From the NCBI RefSeq assembly GCF_900106045.1, contig NZ_LT629802.1:2356001-2420000 (forward strand): a DNA stretch of 64,000 nt, read 5' to 3'. Every line of letters begins with the position of its first letter. Within the stretch, counting starts at the first letter, position 1. Positions 9,302 to 16,670 of the stretch are shown one piece after another. Position numbers and translations under genes: made by a program. The DNA is from Pseudomonas mucidolens (GTDB taxonomy: Bacteria > Pseudomonadota > Gammaproteobacteria > Pseudomonadales > Pseudomonadaceae). The notes beneath the pieces were generated by a model. That model did not search any database and had not been told where the DNA came from. It worked only from the letters and a program-made list of their open reading frames with translations.

Positions 9302-10339
9302 TTAACGGGTGCGCGGATCGAATACCTTGTACAAGGCATCGCTGATCAGGTTGAGCGCGACGAAAATCAGGCCAATCACCAGCACACAGCCCATCACTGC
9401 GTTCATGTCGCCGAGCATCAGGCTGCTGGTCAGGTACTGGCCGAAACCTGGCCAGGCAAATACCGTCTCGATCAGCACCGCGCCTTCAAGCAGGGAACCG
9501 TAGGCCAGCGCGACCACCGTCAGCAGTTGCACGAGAATGTTGCGAAAGGCATGTCCCCACACCACTTGGCGCCGGGACAGCCCCTTGACGCGGGCGGTGA
9601 TGATGTATTCCTGGGACAGTTGCTCCAGCATGAAGCTGCGGGTCATGCGGCTGATGTAGGCCACCGAGTTCAAGCCCAGGATCAGCGCCGGCAACACGAT
9701 ATGTCGCAAGGCGCTGGCAAAAGCCTCCCAATCCCGCGCCAGGGTCGAGTCGATCAGCAACAGGCCGGTGACTTCCGGCACCATGCCGTCATACGCCAGG
9801 TCGATACGCCCGGCGCCACCGGCCCAGCCGAGCCAGGCGTAGAACACCAGCAAGCCCATCATGCCCAGCCAGAAAATCGGCGTGGAATAACCGAACAAGG
9901 TGATGACGCGAGCCACGTGGTCACCCAGTCGCCCTTGGTTACTGGCGGCACAGACGCCCAGCGGCAAACCGATCACGATCCCGAACAAAATCGCCAGCGT
10001 CGCCAGTTCGATGGTCGCCGGGAATACCCGCAGGATGTCCTCGAGCACCGGGTGGCCGGTCAACAACGCGTTGCCGAAATCACCGTGCAGCAGGTCATTG
10101 AGGTACAGACCAAACTGGGTCCAGATCGGCTGGTCCAGGCCCATCGCCCGATAGACCTGGTCATAGGTGGAACTGTCCGCGTCCGGCCCGACCACCGCCA
10201 GCACGGGGTCCAGCGGCATGACCCGACCAATGACGAAGGTCAGCGCCAGCAAGCCAAGCAACGTCACCAGCACCGTACCGGCACGCCGGGCAGTGTTGGA
10301 GGCACGGGTCCCGAACACCGAGGCAGTTGAAACAAACAT
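9302..10339 (-). CDS. ABC transporter permease, DppB-like
   Basis: A 345-residue inner-membrane permease. The first membrane span (about residues 20-42, VLVTLLGLLALTFVIGRVMP) is followed by a periplasmic region containing DQPIWTQFGLYLNDLLHGD, then five more spans of the BPD_transp_1 domain with GLPLGVCAA and the C-terminal VFDPRTR that DppB proteins share. The ATG at 10339 has AGGAG seven bases upstream. It should dimerise with the DppC-like permease encoded further down the same operon. Confidence 0.92.
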   Translation of the reverse strand: MFVSTASVFGTRASNTARRAGTVLVTLLGLLALTFVIGRVMPLDPVLAVVGPDADSSTYDQVYRAMGLDQPIWTQFGLYLNDLLHGDFGNALLTGHPVLEDILRVFPATIELATLAILFGIVIGLPLGVCAASNQGRLGDHVARVITLFGYSTPIFWLGMMGLLVFYAWLGWAGGAGRIDLAYDGMVPEVTGLLLIDSTLARDWEAFASALRHIVLPALILGLNSVAYISRMTRSFMLEQLSQEYIITARVKGLSRRQVVWGHAFRNILVQLLTVVALAYGSLLEGAVLIETVFAWPGFGQYLTSSLMLGDMNAVMGCVLVIGLIFVALNLISDALYKVFDPRTR

Positions 10340-10399
10340 AGTGAGCTCCTGATAGATCAGTCAGAGATGCACGTGATACCCGTGGTTTAGCGGCGGGAT

Positions 10400-12010
10400 T
10401 CAGCGCTTCTTGTAGACGTCCTTGTAGCGTGTGGTCGCCGCCGTGTGGCCCTGGAAATCGGCCACATCGCCGTAGACCAGCACCGTATCGGTCATCTGTG
10501 AAACCGGCAGGATCGCCCCCACCTGCTGGTCAAGTTGCTCCTGGATCTCGCGGTACTGGGCCAACTGTTTGTTGGCATCGGGCTCGACCTCGGCGCTCTC
10601 GATCAATTGATTCAACTCGGGGCTGTAGAACGAGGTACGCCAGCCCTGGAAGTTGCTCAACTTGGCGGCGTCGCGGTTGTCGGGGTTGTACACCAGAGTG
10701 CGCAGGCTTGAATGTGGATGGCGCTCCGCCCCGCCACCGCCGCGCCCGACAATGATGTCGAAGTTGCGTTCACGCATCGCGCCGTAGACCTGGTTGCCGG
10801 TGCCGGTGATGATGCTCGCCTCGATGCCGGCCTGGGCCAGCGTGGACTGCAAGTTGGAAGCGATATTGATAAACGGCGGCTCGCTCAACACGCGAATGGT
10901 GGTCTTGAAGCCATTCGGGTAACCCGCGTCGGCCAACAGTTTTTTCGCCTGCTCAACGTCCAGCCGGTAACCCGGATCCGGCAGGCGCGCGGCCAGGCCC
11001 AAGGGCAGCGGTCGTTGATTGATCAAGCCGTAGTGCGGCATCACGGTCTGGTTGATGCCCTGGTAATCGATCAACGAACGCACCGCCTGGCGCACCCGGG
11101 CGTCGGCGAACATCGGCTGTTTTACGCTCAAGGCCACGTAGTACAACGTGCCGCGCTGCAAGGTCTGGGTGCGGACCTTCTGGTTGTCTTGCAGGGCTTG
11201 GATATCCGGTGCCGACATGCCCTTGGCGATATCCAGGTCACCACGCTCGATCATCAACCGCAACGACTGCGATTCGGTCATGTTGCGCATGACAATTCGC
11301 TTGAGCTTGGCCGGACCGCCCCAGTAACCGTCGAAACGGCTCATCAGAATCACATCGTTGGCCCGCCAGTCGTTGAGCACAAAGGCACCGCTGCCAGCGG
11401 CATGCGTCACCAACCAGGCGGCGCCCATATCGTTGTTTTTCTGGTGTTCGAGGACTTTCTTGCGGTCGAGGATAAAGGCGCTGGGCGACGTCGCCAGGGT
11501 ATTGAGTACCAGCAAGGGATCTGTTGGCCGTGGCAGCTCGATGACAAAGGTATTGGCGTCCGTCGCGCGCATGTAGCGCTCAACATTGTCGGCACTGAAG
11601 CCGTAGGCTTTCCAGGTCGAGGCCAGCGCCAGATTGAGTTTGAGCACGCGTTGCAGCGACCAGGCCACGTCTTCGGCACTCAAAGGGTTGCCAGACTGGA
11701 ATTGCACCCCCGAGCGCAGATTGAAGGTCAGGGTCTTGCGGTCATCGCTGACCTGCCAGCGTTCGGCCAGGGCCGGCAGCAGACGATCCGGCTGCTTGAC
11801 GTCCTGCACCAGCAGCATGTCATAGAGATTGGCATTGACCTCCGACACGTCAAGGCCCGTGGCGGCAGCCGGGTCGAGGGACAACAGGTTGATCATGCTC
11901 ATGCCGACGATCAGTTGGTCGGCCGGGGTTTTAGCATAGGCAAGCGGTACGCTGCTGACTGCCAGGGTAACCGCAAAGACCTGCGCCCAGAGCGAAGGAA
12001 GAATATTCAT
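10400..12010 (-). CDS. ABC transporter substrate-binding protein, family 5 (paralogue 2)
   Basis: A 536-residue periplasmic binding protein with a signal peptide ending near VPLAYA (about residue 26) and an SBP_bac_5 domain. It shares long stretches with the protein at 7641-9251, for example KTPADQLIVGMSM, GNPLSAEDVAWSL, NMTESQSLRLM and TGTGNQVYGAMR. The two genes therefore come from a duplication and flank the DppB-like permease gene. A GGGGA insertion near residue 420 is one visible difference. It lies immediately downstream of the enolase-superfamily gene. Two receptors with one membrane channel would broaden or sharpen the ligand range (inference). Confidence 0.9.
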   Translation of the reverse strand: MNILPSLWAQVFAVTLAVSSVPLAYAKTPADQLIVGMSMINLLSLDPAAATGLDVSEVNANLYDMLLVQDVKQPDRLLPALAERWQVSDDRKTLTFNLRSGVQFQSGNPLSAEDVAWSLQRVLKLNLALASTWKAYGFSADNVERYMRATDANTFVIELPRPTDPLLVLNTLATSPSAFILDRKKVLEHQKNNDMGAAWLVTHAAGSGAFVLNDWRANDVILMSRFDGYWGGPAKLKRIVMRNMTESQSLRLMIERGDLDIAKGMSAPDIQALQDNQKVRTQTLQRGTLYYVALSVKQPMFADARVRQAVRSLIDYQGINQTVMPHYGLINQRPLPLGLAARLPDPGYRLDVEQAKKLLADAGYPNGFKTTIRVLSEPPFINIASNLQSTLAQAGIEASIITGTGNQVYGAMRERNFDIIVGRGGGGAERHPHSSLRTLVYNPDNRDAAKLSNFQGWRTSFYSPELNQLIESAEVEPDANKQLAQYREIQEQLDQQVGAILPVSQMTDTVLVYGDVADFQGHTAATTRYKDVYKKR

Positions 12011-12082
12011 GGTGAGAGTGCCTTTCTTATATTTATAGGGCTCTCGGACGTCCCGGCATTCACCGGGCCGGCCGCGCTCAGA

Positions 12083-13237
12083 TCAAAAACTGTTGAGGGT
12101 ATGGGTCTCGATAAAGTCGAAATCGATGTCTTCGCCCAGGCCCGGCAGGTCGGACAAGTGAACGAAACCGTGTTCGTCCATCGGGTCCACCAGACGCTTG
12201 AGGTACGCTGGCACCTCGTCGTAATCCAGATACGGATGCAGCAACCCGCGCTCGTACCAGGTGCAGTTCTTGATCGCGCCAACCACCGCCAGGTTGGCGG
12301 CGCCGTTGCCATGGATTTCGCAATCCATGCCAAAGGATTCGGCCATGTGCGCGACCTTCAGGCACGGTGCAATCCCGCCAACCCCGGCCACGCCGGCGCG
12401 CAGAATATCGCAGACGTCGTGCTTCACCCAGCTGGCCCGACTCAGGTGTTTGCCGGCCAGGGTTTCCGGGCCTAGCACCGGGATATCCAACTGGTTGGCC
12501 AACCAGGCATAAGATTCTGCGGACTCTTCCATCATCGGTTCTTCGAACCAGGCGAAGTCCAGCTTCTCCAATTCGCGGCCGATATACAGCGCGTCGGTGC
12601 GACTGTACCAATGGTAGCCGTCAAGCATCAGCGCGATATCCGGGCCGACAGCTTCACGGACAGCAGCACAGGCTTTGACATCAATGCGCGGACTAGGCGC
12701 GAACGACACCGGCGGCATCCAGGTGTGCAGCTTGATCGCCTTATAGCCCCGCTCGACCAGGGTTTCGGCAAAACGCCCGTAGTCTTCCGGCGTCGCCAGG
12801 CCACCCGGCAGTTCATCGCCACACATGGTCGAACCGTACGCCGGAACCTTGTCCCGGAAGCCACCGATCAGCTTGTGCACCGGCACGCCCAACTTGCGTC
12901 CGGCCCAGTCCCACAATGCCTGCTCGACCAGCGCCAGCGCGCGATCGGTCAATTGGCTGGCACTGCCGCGCTGCCAGTGCGCCAGGTCATGCCAGATTCT
13001 TTCGCTGTCATGGGCGTTCTGCCCCACCAGCACCTTGCGCACAAAACCATCGAGCACATAGGGACGAATCAGTTCTGGGGCGCCGAACGCGAAGCCTTCA
13101 GTGCCATCTTCGGTCTGGATGCGCAGCAAAGCCATCTTGGCCTGGGTGATGTCACCCGGATGCGCGTGACCGGCGCTGTCCACTGCGCGGCGGGTCGGAT
13201 AGGAAAAAACCTGGACGTTGACTGCTGTGATTCTCAT
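12083..13237 (-). CDS. Enolase-superfamily enzyme, mandelate racemase subgroup (sugar-acid dehydratase or lactone cycloisomerase)
   Basis: A 384-residue two-domain enolase-superfamily protein. The active-site set is complete: K169-x-H171 on strand 2 (KLHTW), metal ligands Asp206 (MLDGYHW), Glu232 (WFEEP) and Glu258 (LGPET), and the Asp277/His309 dyad (CDILRAG, EIHGNG) that marks the mandelate racemase subgroup. Known members dehydrate or isomerise sugar acids such as galactarate or galactarolactone. Clustered with uronate dehydrogenase, whose product is galactarolactone, it could act on that lactone or on galactarate (inference). It is the first gene of the leftward operon, with an operator-like site about 65 bases upstream. 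The exact substrate cannot be read from sequence. Confidence 0.85.
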   Translation of the reverse strand: MRITAVNVQVFSYPTRRAVDSAGHAHPGDITQAKMALLRIQTEDGTEGFAFGAPELIRPYVLDGFVRKVLVGQNAHDSERIWHDLAHWQRGSASQLTDRALALVEQALWDWAGRKLGVPVHKLIGGFRDKVPAYGSTMCGDELPGGLATPEDYGRFAETLVERGYKAIKLHTWMPPVSFAPSPRIDVKACAAVREAVGPDIALMLDGYHWYSRTDALYIGRELEKLDFAWFEEPMMEESAESYAWLANQLDIPVLGPETLAGKHLSRASWVKHDVCDILRAGVAGVGGIAPCLKVAHMAESFGMDCEIHGNGAANLAVVGAIKNCTWYERGLLHPYLDYDEVPAYLKRLVDPMDEHGFVHLSDLPGLGEDIDFDFIETHTLNSF

Positions 13238-13301
13238 GGATGTCTTTAGCCTGTTTATTGGATTTGTGACAGGAGCTTCGGCTGCTGAAAATAATCATAT
13301 G

Positions 13302-13312
13302 TCATCGTACAA
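13302..13312. promoter_or_regulatory. Putative FadR-family operator upstream of the leftward operon
   Basis: TCATCGTACAA on the plus strand reads TTGTACGATGA on the minus strand, matching TTGTACGA shared with two other sites in this locus and approximating the FadR-subfamily consensus TnGTnnnACnA. It lies 65 bases upstream of the enolase-superfamily start codon. Confidence 0.6.
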
Positions 13313-13491
13313 CATTTGAAAAGACACGATTAAAAACCCATAAGCCAGCCATGAAAAACCCACAACCCCCATAAACACAGCACATAAAGAGACAACACCA
13401 TATTAGCAGTCCGCATTAAAACATAGGCCTTCCATTTGAATATGTGTCAATTTGTTTCAAAATAGCCAAATATCATAGATATGTCGTCTTG

Positions 13492-13502
13492 TTGTACGAT
13501 AA
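13492..13502. promoter_or_regulatory. Putative FadR-family operator upstream of the porin gene
   Basis: TTGTACGATAA, a one-base departure from TnGTnnnACnA, about 92 bases before the porin start codon. It shares the TTGTACGA core with the sites at 13302 and 16035. Confidence 0.6.
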
Positions 13503-13594
13503 CGTATTTCTAGCAGGTTAAATGAGAGTCGAACTCAACAACGGCATCGCCACACCCGCTCACGCATCCAACAAAAACAATAAAAGAAGACCTC

Positions 13595-14320
13595 ATGAAC
13601 AGCACTCTACGTACGCTTGTTACCGTCGCGGCCATTAGCCTGCCCTTCTGCGCCAGCGCCGACTCCGCCAGCATCAACTACCGCCACCAGTTCACCGAGA
13701 GCGACAGCATCCATGCCGACCGGGTCAAGCTGAGCTATCGACTGGAGAATGGCTTGGGGTTTGAGGGCGAGCTGAAATACCGCACTGCCGGTGACCGCGA
13801 AGATGTCGCTTACGACAACATCATCAACAACGGTCACGAACTCACGGTCAATTACAACTACAAGCTCAGCCCGCAATCGACGCTGACCCCGGCGTTCCAG
13901 ATGGACAGTTCGAAGGACTCCACCAGCTACAAGTTCGGACTCAAGTACAGCTACAAGATCAACGATGCTTTCTATGTCGCCACCCGCTACCGGCGGGACG
14001 CAAAGAAGCTGGATCGCGACCAGATCAACGAAGAGTTGCCGGATCGCGCCAAGGACAACCAGAACACCAATCGCCTTGAGGGATGGCTCGGCTATACGCC
14101 GGCCAGCAAGTGGGCATATGAGTATCAGTACATCTACTTCAAGACTGATTACATTCGCTACGACAACAAGAAAAGCGATTACGAGCAGAACCTGACCGTC
14201 AAATACAAGCTGACGAAACAGTGGGTGCCGTTCATGGAAATCGGCGATATCAAGGTCAATTCCACCACCGACGACCGCCAGGCCCGCTGGCGTCTTGGGG
14301 TCCAGTACAACTTTATGTAA
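13595..14320 (+). CDS. Oligogalacturonate-specific outer-membrane porin, KdgM family
   Basis: A 241-residue outer-membrane protein. The signal peptide (about residues 1-22, ending PFCASA) is followed by alternating-hydrophobicity strands rich in Tyr, such as ASINYRHQFTE, NGLGFEGELKYRT and YKFGLKYSYKIND, ending WRLGVQYNFM. This is the pattern of KdgM/NanC monomeric 12-stranded barrels, which let acidic oligosaccharides across the outer membrane. The ATG has GAAGA about six bases upstream. Its position beside polygalacturonase and uronate dehydrogenase genes supports oligogalacturonate as substrate. It probably forms a transcript with the next gene, separated by a strong hairpin. Confidence 0.88.
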   Translation: MNSTLRTLVTVAAISLPFCASADSASINYRHQFTESDSIHADRVKLSYRLENGLGFEGELKYRTAGDREDVAYDNIINNGHELTVNYNYKLSPQSTLTPAFQMDSSKDSTSYKFGLKYSYKINDAFYVATRYRRDAKKLDRDQINEELPDRAKDNQNTNRLEGWLGYTPASKWAYEYQYIYFKTDYIRYDNKKSDYEQNLTVKYKLTKQWVPFMEIGDIKVNSTTDDRQARWRLGVQYNFM

Positions 14321-14326
14321 ACCTCC

Positions 14327-14365
14327 CGCCGGCCTGGCAACCGCGCATCGTGCGCCAGGCCGGCG
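14327..14365 (+). terminator. GC-rich hairpin between porin and uronate dehydrogenase genes
   Basis: Perfect 12-base arms (14327-14338 and 14354-14365) with a 15-base loop directly after the porin stop codon. There is no T run after it, so it is more likely an mRNA-stabilising or attenuating hairpin than a full terminator. Confidence 0.5.
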
Positions 14366-14410
14366 CAGGCTTTCTCACCCTCGAAAATCCGAGCAATGGA
14401 AAAAACCACC

Positions 14411-15226
14411 ATGACATCTCCGCAAAAACCTTTTAACCGCATCCTGCTCACCGGTGCCGCCGGCGGCCTGGGGCAAATTCTCAGGGAAACCTTGCAGGCC
14501 CACGCCGCGATCGTCCGCTCCTCAGACATCAGCCCCATGACGCCGAGTCGCGGGGCTCATGACGAGGTCATCAACTGCAATTTGGCGGACAAGGCCGGCG
14601 TCCACGCCTTGGCCAAAGATGTCGATGTGATTGTCCACCTGGGCGGCATTTCGGTTGAGCGAGCCTTCGAGGAGATCCTCGAGGCGAACATTCGTGGCAC
14701 CTTTCATGTTTATGAGGCCGCACGCAAGCACGGCATCCGGCGGGTAGTCTTCGCCAGCTCCAACCACGTCACCGGATTCTATTCCCAGGATGTCGAAGTG
14801 GACGCACACGCACCGCGCCGGCCAGACGGTTACTACGCGCTATCGAAGTCCTACGGCGAAGACTTGGCGGCCTTTTACTTTCATCGTTACGGCATCGAAA
14901 CCGTCAGTCTGCGCATCGGCTCCTCATTCCCGCAACCGCACAACCTGCGGATGCTCGCGACCTGGCTGAGCCATGCAGACCTGGGCCGCTTGGTGGAGCG
15001 TGCACTGTTGGCCAGTGATGTCGGTCACAGCGTGATCTATGGGGTGTCCGCCAATCGTGACCGGTGGTGGAACAACCGCCATGCCGAGCACTTGGGGTTT
15101 GTCGCGCAAGACAGTTCAGAAGCCTTTCGTGCGCAGATCGAAAGCCAGCCTAGACCGGCGGCAGATGCTCCGGACAGCTTGTTTCAAGGCGGAGCCTTTA
15201 CCGCTGCCGGGCCGTTTGGCGACTGA
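14411..15226 (+). CDS. udh: Uronate dehydrogenase (NAD-dependent)
   Basis: A 271-residue extended SDR-fold protein with the NAD motif TGAAGGLG (about residues 14-21), the strand VIVHLGGISVE, the AFEEILEANIRG helix, the SSNHVTGFY segment, and YYALSK supplying the catalytic Tyr and Lys. These features and the overall length match bacterial uronate dehydrogenases of Pseudomonas, which oxidise D-galacturonate or D-glucuronate to the aldaro-lactone with NAD+. The ATG at 14411 is preferred over the in-frame ATG at 14396 because the family begins a few residues before the FNRILLTG strand and GGA lies upstream. It is downstream of the porin gene and ends one base before the convergent regulator gene. 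Confidence 0.9.
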   Translation: MTSPQKPFNRILLTGAAGGLGQILRETLQAHAAIVRSSDISPMTPSRGAHDEVINCNLADKAGVHALAKDVDVIVHLGGISVERAFEEILEANIRGTFHVYEAARKHGIRRVVFASSNHVTGFYSQDVEVDAHAPRRPDGYYALSKSYGEDLAAFYFHRYGIETVSLRIGSSFPQPHNLRMLATWLSHADLGRLVERALLASDVGHSVIYGVSANRDRWWNNRHAEHLGFVAQDSSEAFRAQIESQPRPAADAPDSLFQGGAFTAAGPFGD

Positions 15227-15227
15227 A

Positions 15228-15983
15228 TCAGGCGTCCTTCGCCGCTTCGTCCACCGCCTCATAAGCGCGTCGCATACGTTCACGACTATTCGACAAATGC
15301 AGGCGCATGGCGGCACGGGCGGCGTCGGCATCACGTCGGGCGATGGCCTGGTAGATACCCTCGTGCTCGCGGCTCAAGCGCTCCAGATAAGGCTCTTTTT
15401 TGTCATTCACCAAGCGAGTCGAATGCACCCGGGTGCGCGGAATGATGCTGACCCCAAGGTGCAACATGATGTCGGTGAAGTAGCGATTGCCGGTGGCCAG
15501 GGCGATCTGCTGGTGGAACCGGAAGTCCGAGGCCACGGCATAATCGACGCTGACCACCCTGGAGTTAAGGGCGTCCAGCGAATCGCGCATCACCTGCAAC
15601 TGCTCATCCGTTCGACGTGCGCAGGCCAGGCCCGCCGCCTCCACTTCCAGGCTGATGCGCAACTCGAGAACCGCCAGTACATCGCCCAGGGTCACAATAC
15701 TCCCAGGGTCGATCCGAAAGCCGCTTGGCCCGGGCACGTCACGCACGAAGGTGCCGACGCCATGCCGGGTTTCCACCAGCCCGGCCGCCTGCAAACGTGA
15801 AATCGCCTCACGCACCACCGTGCGACTGACACCGTGTTCCTCCATGACTTCGGACTCGGTTGGCATCTTGGTGGCGCACGCCAGTTCGCCGTCATGAATA
15901 CGTCGAGACAGCTCGGTGACCAACTCCTCAGTCAGGCTACGATGCTTGTGGCGAACGCGGGGGTGGACGTTGTGATGGTCCAT
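15228..15983 (-). CDS. FadR/GntR-family transcriptional regulator of the pectin/uronate locus
   Basis: A 251-residue regulator with an N-terminal GntR winged helix (about residues 20-85; KMPTESEVMEEHGVSRTVVREAISRLQ and GVGTFV) and an all-helical FCD ligand domain (about 100-230) with metal-ligand-like Asp/His residues (DFRFHQQIA, EHEGIYQAI). FCD regulators commonly sense sugar acids. The ATG at 15983 is the first ATG in frame. A site matching the expected operator lies 52 bases upstream of it and similar sites precede the operon and the porin gene, so autoregulation and local repression relieved by a uronate or aldarate are likely (inference). Confidence 0.88.
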   Translation of the reverse strand: MDHHNVHPRVRHKHRSLTEELVTELSRRIHDGELACATKMPTESEVMEEHGVSRTVVREAISRLQAAGLVETRHGVGTFVRDVPGPSGFRIDPGSIVTLGDVLAVLELRISLEVEAAGLACARRTDEQLQVMRDSLDALNSRVVSVDYAVASDFRFHQQIALATGNRYFTDIMLHLGVSIIPRTRVHSTRLVNDKKEPYLERLSREHEGIYQAIARRDADAARAAMRLHLSNSRERMRRAYEAVDEAAKDA

Positions 15984-16034
15984 CAGAGCGGTTATCTCGG
16001 TGTGGCGGATGAACCGCAATCATAGCTCAAGTAG

Positions 16035-16045
16035 TTGTACGACAA
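16035..16045. promoter_or_regulatory. Putative FadR-family operator upstream of the regulator gene
   Basis: TTGTACGACAA fits TnGTnnnACnA exactly and extends to GTTGTACGACAAC, an almost perfect inverted repeat. It is the best of three related sites in the locus. Confidence 0.65.
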
Positions 16046-16507
16046 CATTGTTTCGATCAGGCCTCGGAAGGCAGAGAAGGATCGGCCGCGCTGGGCTCGA
16101 GCCGTGCAGGTATGCGCAGTGGTGACTGCCCACGTGCCCACGCGGCGGCCTTGTTCCAGTGATGCACCGGACTTTTACTGGAAATATCCAGCGCCGTTTT
16201 CAACTTCGGATGGTCGCCCAAGGTTGTCTGGCCACGCAGTCGAGTGGAGTTCAGCAGGTGATCTTGTCACCCAGGCCAATGAAATACCTTTATTTATCCG
16301 TGTTTCTCTCCAGTTCGCCAACAGAGCACTGGAAATAAGACGACAAACGCGACCCGCTCTCAAGCCCACAGCCAGGCTCGTCAGCGACGCATAGGAAGCG
16401 TCCTCAGCGACAGAAATCTATGTCCTACAGAGCGTCTTAATCTGTACTGGATTCCGGACAGATATGATGAGCGAATCACACCGTAGCGCTTGCGACAGTC
16501 GTTTATC

Positions 16508-16522
16508 ATCAATCACATTGAT
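16508..16522. promoter_or_regulatory. LysR-type (nod-box-like) site, distal, upstream of mexE
   Basis: ATCAATCACATTGAT fits ATC-N9-GAT, the nod-box pattern recognised by MexT-like LysR regulators. It lies 163 bases upstream of the mexE start. Confidence 0.5.
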
Positions 16523-16568
16523 AGCACCCTAACGAAACCCCCATTCCAGGGGGCTTGGCGGGCGCTTA

Positions 16569-16585
16569 TATCATTCCGAATGATA
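16569..16585. promoter_or_regulatory. 17-base perfect palindrome containing a second ATC-N9-GAT site upstream of mexE
   Basis: TATCATTCCGAATGATA has perfect 8-base arms around a central C and contains ATC-N9-GAT. It lies 86 bases before the mexE start, a suitable place for an activator such as MexT. Confidence 0.55.
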
Positions 16586-16670
16586 GTTATCTTTGGTTCA
16601 TTCGATTCGTGAGAGCGCACGTCACCGAGCATGATCCGCCCCATCTCAAATATATTGGCGGATGCACCTC

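Larger units (their letters stand above)
13238..13594. promoter_or_regulatory. Divergent promoter region between the leftward pectin operon and the porin gene
   Basis: This AT-richer 357-base spacer separates the two divergent start codons. It holds two operator-like sites (13302-13312 and 13492-13502). A candidate promoter for the porin gene is TTGTTT (13452-13457), 18 bases, TAGATA (13476-13481), which would put the downstream operator close to the transcription start, a position suited to repression. No open frame with coding character is seen. Promoter assignment is by eye and tentative. Confidence 0.55.
16046..16670. other. Long non-coding spacer upstream of mexE
   Basis: About 620 bases with no convincing gene: the open frames present have no recognisable similarity or good start site. 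The left 450 bases show nothing I can name. The right part holds two ATC-N9-GAT boxes (16508-16522, 16570-16584) and a short CCCCC/GGGGG hairpin (16538-16553), consistent with the mexE promoter region. Confidence 0.5.

Noticed and set aside
10712..12475. A 587-codon plus-strand open frame across the binding-protein and enolase-superfamily genes
   Set aside because: It spans two well-supported minus-strand genes and their spacer and has no domain or ribosome-binding site.
16035..16394. A 119-codon open frame in the spacer upstream of mexE
   Set aside because: It starts inside the FadR-type operator, lacks a plausible ribosome-binding site and shows no similarity or regular secondary-structure pattern.
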